From Phlegmacium glaucopus (lineage: Eukaryota; Basidiomycota; Agaricomycetes; Agaricales; Cortinariaceae), in NCBI GenBank assembly GCA_015039465.1, contig MU130016.1, positions 138,804 to 202,803 on the forward strand: 64,000 bases of DNA, given 5' to 3'. Every line of letters starts with the position of its first letter. Within the stretch, counting starts at the first letter, position 1. A model generated the notes under the pieces. The model had not been told where the DNA came from. It made no database searches and was given only the letters and a program-made list of their open reading frames with translations. Below are positions 58,316 to 64,000 of the stretch, piece after piece. Position numbers and translations under genes: made by a program.

Positions 58316-58911
58316 AGGACCCCCGTCTATAGCGCAAACGGCTAGATCCCGAAGATGGGTGTTTTGTCCGGACGCCATTTGGCAGTTTTTGTCCGGATTG
58401 TACCCGGCCTGACCTCAAATTTTGGAATTTTGTCCGGGCTGCTGGATTTGGGTAATTTTCAGCGAAAATCCGGCCGGATAGGCGGATCTGGCTTGTCCAG
58501 GGGCTGGAAAATGCTCCAGGCCACTGATGACAATTCAATGGAAGACGCCCCCGACTGTGCAGGAGATAACTTGGCGTCAATGAGGCAAAGAAACTGGAGC
58601 GACCATGGCATAAAATAAAATAAAAACAAATATATATCGTGCACACGGTGCACTATAGGAGATTTGAACTTTTGACTACTGAAAAGCTGCACAAAGCGTT
58701 ATACACAATAGACTACTTCACCATGGGATTTTATGTCCGGACTGCAGCCTGAGGGTATATAGACCTTTGGGGGATCTTGTCCGGTCCCAGGGTCTGGCTA
58801 GTTTCGGGTTTTGACCACTTTCTGTCCGGATTGGCACCCGGCCGTTTTGCAAAAATTCAGAAAATTTGTCCGGATTGGGATCTAACCGTTTGCACAATAG
58901 ACGGGGGTCCT
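58316..58911. mobile_element. hAT-type MITE with perfect 8-bp target duplication
   Basis: The ends AGGACCCCCGTCTAT and ATAGACGGGGGTCCT are perfect inverted repeats, extended by a conserved GCAAACGG (left) / CCGTTTGC (right). ATAGAGGT flanks both sides (58308-58315 and 58912-58919). The interior has many TTGTCCGGA motifs. The 8-bp duplication supports the hAT superfamily. No coding capacity was seen. Confidence 0.9.
58645..58735 (-). repeat. tRNA-like (SINE head) sequence inside the hAT-type MITE
   Basis: Read on the minus strand: TGGTGAAGTAGTC (A-box-like) and AGTTCAAATCTCC (B-box-like) at tRNA-like spacing, followed by an AT-rich tail. The B box departs from consensus, so a SINE relic is more likely than a tRNA gene. 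Confidence 0.35.
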
Positions 58912-58919
58912 ATAGAGGT

Positions 58920-61019
58920 ACTGTAGAAAAGTATCATGTGGCTGGTATTTACATTAAAATAAGCCCGCGTCGAAGCCGTGCCTTAGTAATTTGGTACACC
59001 GAAGTTGCTCCTAGTTGCTCCATCGATAAACGGAAGGATCTAAGTCCTCCCGGAGCGAAATCTGGGGAAAGGCGTTTTGATCTTCCTTTCCCGTAAACCG
59101 GTGGAGGGGAACGTTGCTCTTCCAGCTTATTCCTTCGCCACTGGCCATTCATGGCTTTATCTACGGCATGGGTCGTATGAACTTCCAAGTCAATCTCGTC
59201 AATGAACTGCCATCACAAGTTGTTAATACAGTAATAATGCCATTGACTGAGGACTCGGAGAGTCAGAGTTACCGACAGACAGCTGACAGCTGAAAAAATA
59301 GATCAGTATGTCCTTCTTTTCTCCTTCGAAAATTTATACATAACTACAGTCGTAAGCCATGCTCGTGTCTACCCACAACCTGTGATAACCCATGGGTTAC
59401 CTCGGCAGTGTCGGCACGGTAGACACGACGTTGAGAAAACATCATTCAAGTTCGCGTTATGGGAAGTCAGCCAATGTCATAAATCCCGCGTCTACGGTTG
59501 AAGCTTGAAGAGCAGAACATTATTTTGTTATCGTCATCAAGAAGCAGTTAGGTTTCAAGTCGGAACGATGACCGAACGATGACACGTGCAGACATAAATA
59601 AGTCAGCGGCAGATAGGCCGAGCAGGCGCTCATCTATTCAAAACTGGTTACATAGTGTCATCAGGAAGCACAAGATCCGAAGCTTTTGTTTCCTGTTGTA
59701 AGTAGTTGCAAGTTTGATGATCCATGTTTCTCCAGAAAGGGCCGAGCCTGAGGGTAGCATGGCAGTGGAGTAGTCCAGATGAACCGCTGACTGAACTCGG
59801 CGTCGTGGTTACAAGGTAAAAGGCTCGGTTTGTCACCTGCACGCCCAGCTTTTGGGTTTGTCGTCCCGAGTTCGGCCGAGTCTGTAGTCTAATAATTAAT
59901 CTGTGATCTAATCTATTATCCGAGATGTCTGTTTGCACTGCCACAGCAGGAGAGCCATATGGTAGAATGATGGTGCGCAGTATTTTTGGGCTGCTCCTGA
60001 CGAACATATTGACGACAAACGTTGCAGTCATGACGACGCCGCGGCGATTCAGCAGCGGTCGTCGTAAGAGGGGGGTTCCGTAGGAGACTTCCTGACCTTG
60101 AATTTGTCCGAGTCTCTCCTTTTATCCATCATCCAAAACATATTAGAAACTTTCGCATTCCGCACCTTCTGCGCAGGCGTGGTTCTCTTCCATAAGATGT
60201 AAACTTTTGGGCTATGCTACAACAAGAATTTAAGAACAACCATCTCGAACTCAAACTAAAGCTGAATCCATATTCCTCTTTTCAACCCGTCGAAGTTTCA
60301 TCCCAGAATACTATCTATGGCAACTTACACTCTGACTGTGGCCAAGCCAGGAGCTATATCGAATCGGTAAGTCTTCCAAAGTAGCGTAATGTAATTGAAA
60401 TGTGCCAGCTTCAGCTGAGCTACAGGTCCTGCCAGTCCCCTTTCCTGCAAAATTATTGACCCAAACATTGCCAGGCGCCAGGTGCAATGCTACCTATAAA
60501 CGTCGTGGCCATAGGACTTCTGGAGTAATAAATCTTACCACATTATCAATTCTTTAACGACTATAGTATCGATAGATGTTTCTCCAGCAATCGATTCAAA
60601 ACACTCTTCCGAAAGTCGTTTATGTGAGGCTATCCCACCCCTCAAACCCACCGTGACTTCTCAAGTGGCTATTACTAACGCCAGCGTTCACCGACAGTGT
60701 GTCAGACCGTAGGCTACCCTGTTCATACGACGCCTTTCTACTTTTGTTTTATTTGTGGTCTCAAAGGGTTGATTAATTTCTAATTATCTGTGATATTATA
60801 TGTGAAGCGAGGTATCATGATGGTCACATGGTGCGGTGCCGACAACTTGACAATGATATTCGCCAAATTCACACTCTGCTCCGCAAGCACCGCTTTCAAG
60901 GTGCCGCCATTGGCAGCTCAATGCGCAGTTGAATTCAGCAGACATCCGCAGTCGTTCAAAGAGTGCCAGTGCCAGCGGGCCGCATCTCCATTTTCGAGTC
61001 ATTCTTCAATTAGCCCGTC
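58920..61019. other. Intergenic; possible undetected small gene
   Basis: A minus-strand frame (60031-59648, 127 aa) and a short plus-strand start followed by a good donor (60317 to about 60366, MATYTLTVAKPGAISNR then GTAAGT) are the only candidates. Neither shows a recognisable domain, and a continuing exon for the second was not found. A 5' untranslated region for the 61020 gene is also possible. Confidence 0.35.
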
Positions 61020-62260
61020 ATGATCATTGAAAAGCAACCTCTTCCAGAAGACCCGACACCAACCGAATCACCACCATCGTACGAAACGTTGAGCGCAATC
61101 AATAGAGACTATCCACGTTCAAAGAGATCCGAATTGACTTTGGTCGATCTGCCATCATCATCTTCATCACCACGTTCACCACCATTCTCACCAAACTCAT
61201 CTCCTTCAATTATAAGTTCAACTAGTGGTTCGTCTTCAAGTAACAAATGCAAGGGACGCACAGTCAATTGGTTCAACTTCGCTGCATCACGCACCACACG
61301 AGAGGTTCGAAATACAGTCCTAGGTCTGATTCGTGATTTGGTTCAAGAACAAGACTCCAGCTTTCCAGCGGCGACGGGTATACTTCAAAGCTGCGCAGAT
61401 GCATGTACAACTCATTCTCTCTCGTTATCATCCATTCTTCAAGAAAAATCTATCGAGAACCATACACCTCTATACTGGGCGATCGTAAAACGGTTGCCAG
61501 ATGAACATCACCAAGTCGAAGACTCATCAGGGCCCGACCTGCTATCAGCCTTGCTCTCATATTCAGCACCCCTCTCCCCAGCAACAATAACAGACGTCCG
61601 CCGGGCCTGTCTGGCCACTTGCGATCAACACCTCTTCCAACGGTTACGACTTTCCCCAGAATTTGCACCTGTATCCGGCGTCGATCAGATGTTGTTGGGC
61701 GGTACTATACCCCCTGATAATATCGAAGTAGAAAATGTTCCTGGAGATGGAGGCGCGTTCGTGGTGACTTTTGAGATTCTACATTTTCACAAAAGAATGG
61801 TAGTATCGAAGAATATTGGTCTGGAGTTTATAGCTCGAAGTAAGTATTTGTATTTCTTCTTGTTTGAAGGAAGTTCATCAAATTCAATTACAAAGATCGA
61901 ATGTGGAGGCTGGAATTTTCAATCGCTCCTGAGAATGGATATGACGGCTGTCGTCCCGGTTCTTGGTGTATTTCACTATCTCTCCTAGAGACGAGTCCAC
62001 CAACTTGGATAGATTCTCGTATCATAATCCCCGAGGCGACACCTCCATCAGCTGATCACAGCTCAGACCACCTAAACCCTCCACTCTCTGCGTCATCACG
62101 CTTCAAACTCCCTTCCAACGCATCGAAACCTAAACCAGCAATTGAGTTGAAGTTAGAGTCAAGTGAACAGTTGGAAGCTCCAAGAAAAGGACAATCTCCT
62201 AAACGTATCATCGTCACGCTACAGGACAGCCTGTCAGGCGCTAGCCTTCAATATGGGTAA
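61020..62260 (+). CDS. Conserved fungal protein of unknown function with PPxY motif
   Basis: Two exons, 61020-61839 and 61896-62260, give about 394 aa. The N-terminus is Pro/Ser-rich with a PPSY motif (residues 18-21), a possible WW-domain ligand, and a serine-rich stretch (about 45-75). The middle part is helical with an ankyrin-like HTPLYWAIVKRLP (about 149-161). The C-terminal part has VTFEILHFHKRMVVSKNIGL, MWRLEFSIAPENG and SWCISLSLLETSPP, which look like beta strands. Its pattern seems familiar from conserved Agaricomycete proteins, but I cannot name a family or function. The stop TAA overlaps a GGGTAAGTA sequence that could be a donor, so another 3' exon is possible. Confidence 0.7.
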
Positions 62261-62848
62261 GTAATTTGATGTCAGAGGCGGTACCATATTTTTGATACAT
62301 CCATCCGCTACAGGGAAAGTCCTTATGTTTTTGGATGAGACCTTGAGAGGTCGTTTAGAGGCTAGACTCGGGAAACCAGGTCCCGAATGTATAATTTGTT
62401 GATTTCATAGACTTCGGCTGCTAATACTGCCCTTGTTCCTAGTATTATTCTGCAGAAGACCGATACAGTACCCAACTACCCAACAATACCCTATTGATTA
62501 CCCCCTCCCGCTTGTATCGCGAGTCCATTTCAATCAATATCAGTCGAAGGGGTTATTTATTATCAAACACCCTTAGACAAAAACATCACGATCCGAGCTC
62601 GACGCAACTTGGGGAGGGGGTTGTCTAATTTCAATGTGATGATTGATTATATTCGAGTTTGACAGAGTGACTAAAGAGCAATGGGCTGTGCCTTGCCGAG
62701 TACAATCGATTTCTCAGGCCTTTATGTTTTCCGAGTCTAGACAGCTGGCTCGGGACCCAGGTAGTTCATCGATAAAGGTCTCCCTTTTTCACTGATTCCC
62801 CCTCCGCGCTAGACTTGCTCTCTAGTATCACTCTCTACACTCTTCACA
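62261..62848. promoter_or_regulatory. Probable promoter region of the NACHT gene
   Basis: This is non-coding sequence with CT-rich stretches (62785-62840, ending CTCTCTACACTCTTCACA just before the ATG), typical of fungal transcription starts. No gene was seen. Confidence 0.4.
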
Positions 62849-64000
62849 ATGCCTGATATGTTTAAGAACGCCCGAGACCTCGCCTTCTACGGCGGCACAT
62901 TCAACAACGCAAATAACGTTAATTATTACACAAGTACACCCGCACCCGCATCCACATCAGAAGGTCAGTTCGAATGCCCATTCGTTCAACCCTTAGGTGA
63001 CGCTGCTAATCGTATCTGACGCTGAACAGGTATCAGGATTCTCCACAGAAATATCGAAAGTGGCGCTTTTCATGACTCTGGAGAACGCTTCGATGCACCC
63101 AAATGCCATCCAAACACCCGTAAGGCCGTCATAGAGAGAATTATGCGGTGGGTGCGAGACGCGAACCCAGAGGATGTTTTGTGGCTCTATGGGTCCGCAG
63201 GAGTTGGAAAATCAGCTCTTGGTCAAAAAATTGCAGAGATGTGCGCTGACCCGAAACTTGGCCTCCTCGTCGCCAGTTTTTTCTTCGCCAGGACAATCCC
63301 ATCCCGAAATAACGAGAAACGCCTGATTTCTTCAATCGCATATCAGCTCGCACAGAACATACCAGAGACTCAAACGTACATTGAATCCGCGGTCCGGGGA
63401 GACCCTGAAATCATAAACAAGTCTTTGGAGGCTCAAATAAAAACGCTCATCATCCAGCCTTTGGAGAACGCGTGCGCCACTGTCCGTCGTAGTGTTGCGA
63501 GAGAATGGCCACGACTCATCATTATAGACGGCCTTGACGAATGTCGTGGTCCTGCGATTCAATGCTCCATTATCCGTCTACTCTCAAAAGCTCTTCATGA
63601 CATCCAATTCCCACTCATCCTTCTTATCGCTAGCCGTCCAGAGCCACATATCCGAAGTGCCTTTAACCTTTTGGACAACTGTCTTGATATTCACTTGGAT
63701 GACTCACATGAATCAGACGCCGATATCAAGGCATTTTTCATTAGTCGTTTCGAGGAAATCAAACAGAAACACCCGCTTGCAAAGTTTATTCCTAGTTCCT
63801 GGCCATCTGCAGAAATCATTGATCGACTAGTCCGAAAGTCTTCAGGGCAGTTCATCTACGCTTCAACGGTTATGAAGAATCTGGAATCCCCTCATGATCA
63901 CCCCAGGAGGCTGTTGGACGATATGATGGGATCTGCCGACGCTGACATACCCTACAAAGAGGTAGATACTCTGTATAGCCAAATCTTCTCCCGAGTTCGA
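62849..64000 (+). CDS. NACHT-domain STAND NTPase (5' part; runs off the window)
   Basis: The ATG at 62849 starts MPDMFKNARDLAFYGGTF, a short N-terminal region with the YGGTFNNANN motif frequent in mushroom NACHT proteins. An intron follows at 62964-63029. Exon 2 is open from 63030 to the window end. It shows AFHDSGERFDAPKCHP, Walker A GSAGVGKSALGQKIAE, FFFARTIPSRNNEKRLI, Walker B LIIIDGLDEC, SRPEPHIRSAF and LVRKSSGQFIYASTVM. NACHT ATPases oligomerise upon sensing a ligand, usually through C-terminal repeats, which here would lie beyond the window. It is the intact relative of the relics at 20930-22105, 25118-25625, 39759-40005 and 42650-43070. No lesions were seen. Confidence 0.9.

Noticed and set aside
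59648..60031. 127-aa minus-strand frame as a gene
   Set aside because: No recognisable domain, no convincing splice partners and no repeat relation; kept only as a remark in the intergenic entry.

Overview
The window looks like a repeat-rich stretch of a basidiomycete (Agaricomycetes-type) fungal genome. The evidence is the many 50-70 bp GT-AG introns, NACHT/NACHT-WD40 STAND genes, DUF6593-type proteins, and relics of Plavaka and KDZ transposons, which are typical of mushroom-forming fungi. No prokaryotic signal was seen.

Layout. 0-17.7 kb is a transposon graveyard: a degenerate lysine-rich ORF set (1.5-3.6 kb), a Plavaka transposase relic (3.7-5.9 kb) split by an LTR-like insertion, a ~5.75 kb KDZ element with inverted ends (5.9-11.7 kb), a ~370 bp near-perfect hairpin, a split Copia gag relic, a hAT-type non-autonomous element with a perfect 8-bp target duplication, and a mariner-type MITE nested in another inverted-repeat element. 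17.9-20.3 kb holds an apparently intact four-exon gene that joins a P-loop GTPase domain to a MACPF-like (pore-forming) module. 20.9-47.9 kb is a tandem array of about four units built from the 5' part of a NACHT gene (minus), a DUF6593 gene (plus) and the RNA polymerase I/III subunit gene RPC40/AC40 (plus). Only the last unit has a complete RPC40; earlier copies end at nearly the same point in exon 4, joined to a NACHT P-loop segment. The array is interrupted by a second transposon block (26-33.5 kb: TA-flanked element, pogo-like transposase relic, nested hAT elements) and by a NACHT-WD40 gene (34.4-39.0 kb, minus) with 14 near-identical WD40 repeats and a one-base frameshift.

48-64 kb is more ordinary genic sequence: a decayed SRPK-like kinase, an adenylation-thiolation-reductase (NRPS-like) gene and a polysaccharide lyase 14 gene (both minus), a further hAT-type element, a conserved fungal protein of unknown function, and at the right edge the 5' part of an intact-looking NACHT gene that is a paralogue of the array relics.

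How it fits together. Three sets of STAND sequences and a GTPase-MACPF gene lie within 45 kb. In fungi STAND proteins act in non-self recognition and regulated cell death, and MACPF domains form pores, so an immunity or cell-death neighbourhood is a reasonable hypothesis. It is inference only. The duplicated RPC40 fragments record illegitimate recombination between a housekeeping gene and a NACHT gene, followed by tandem expansion.
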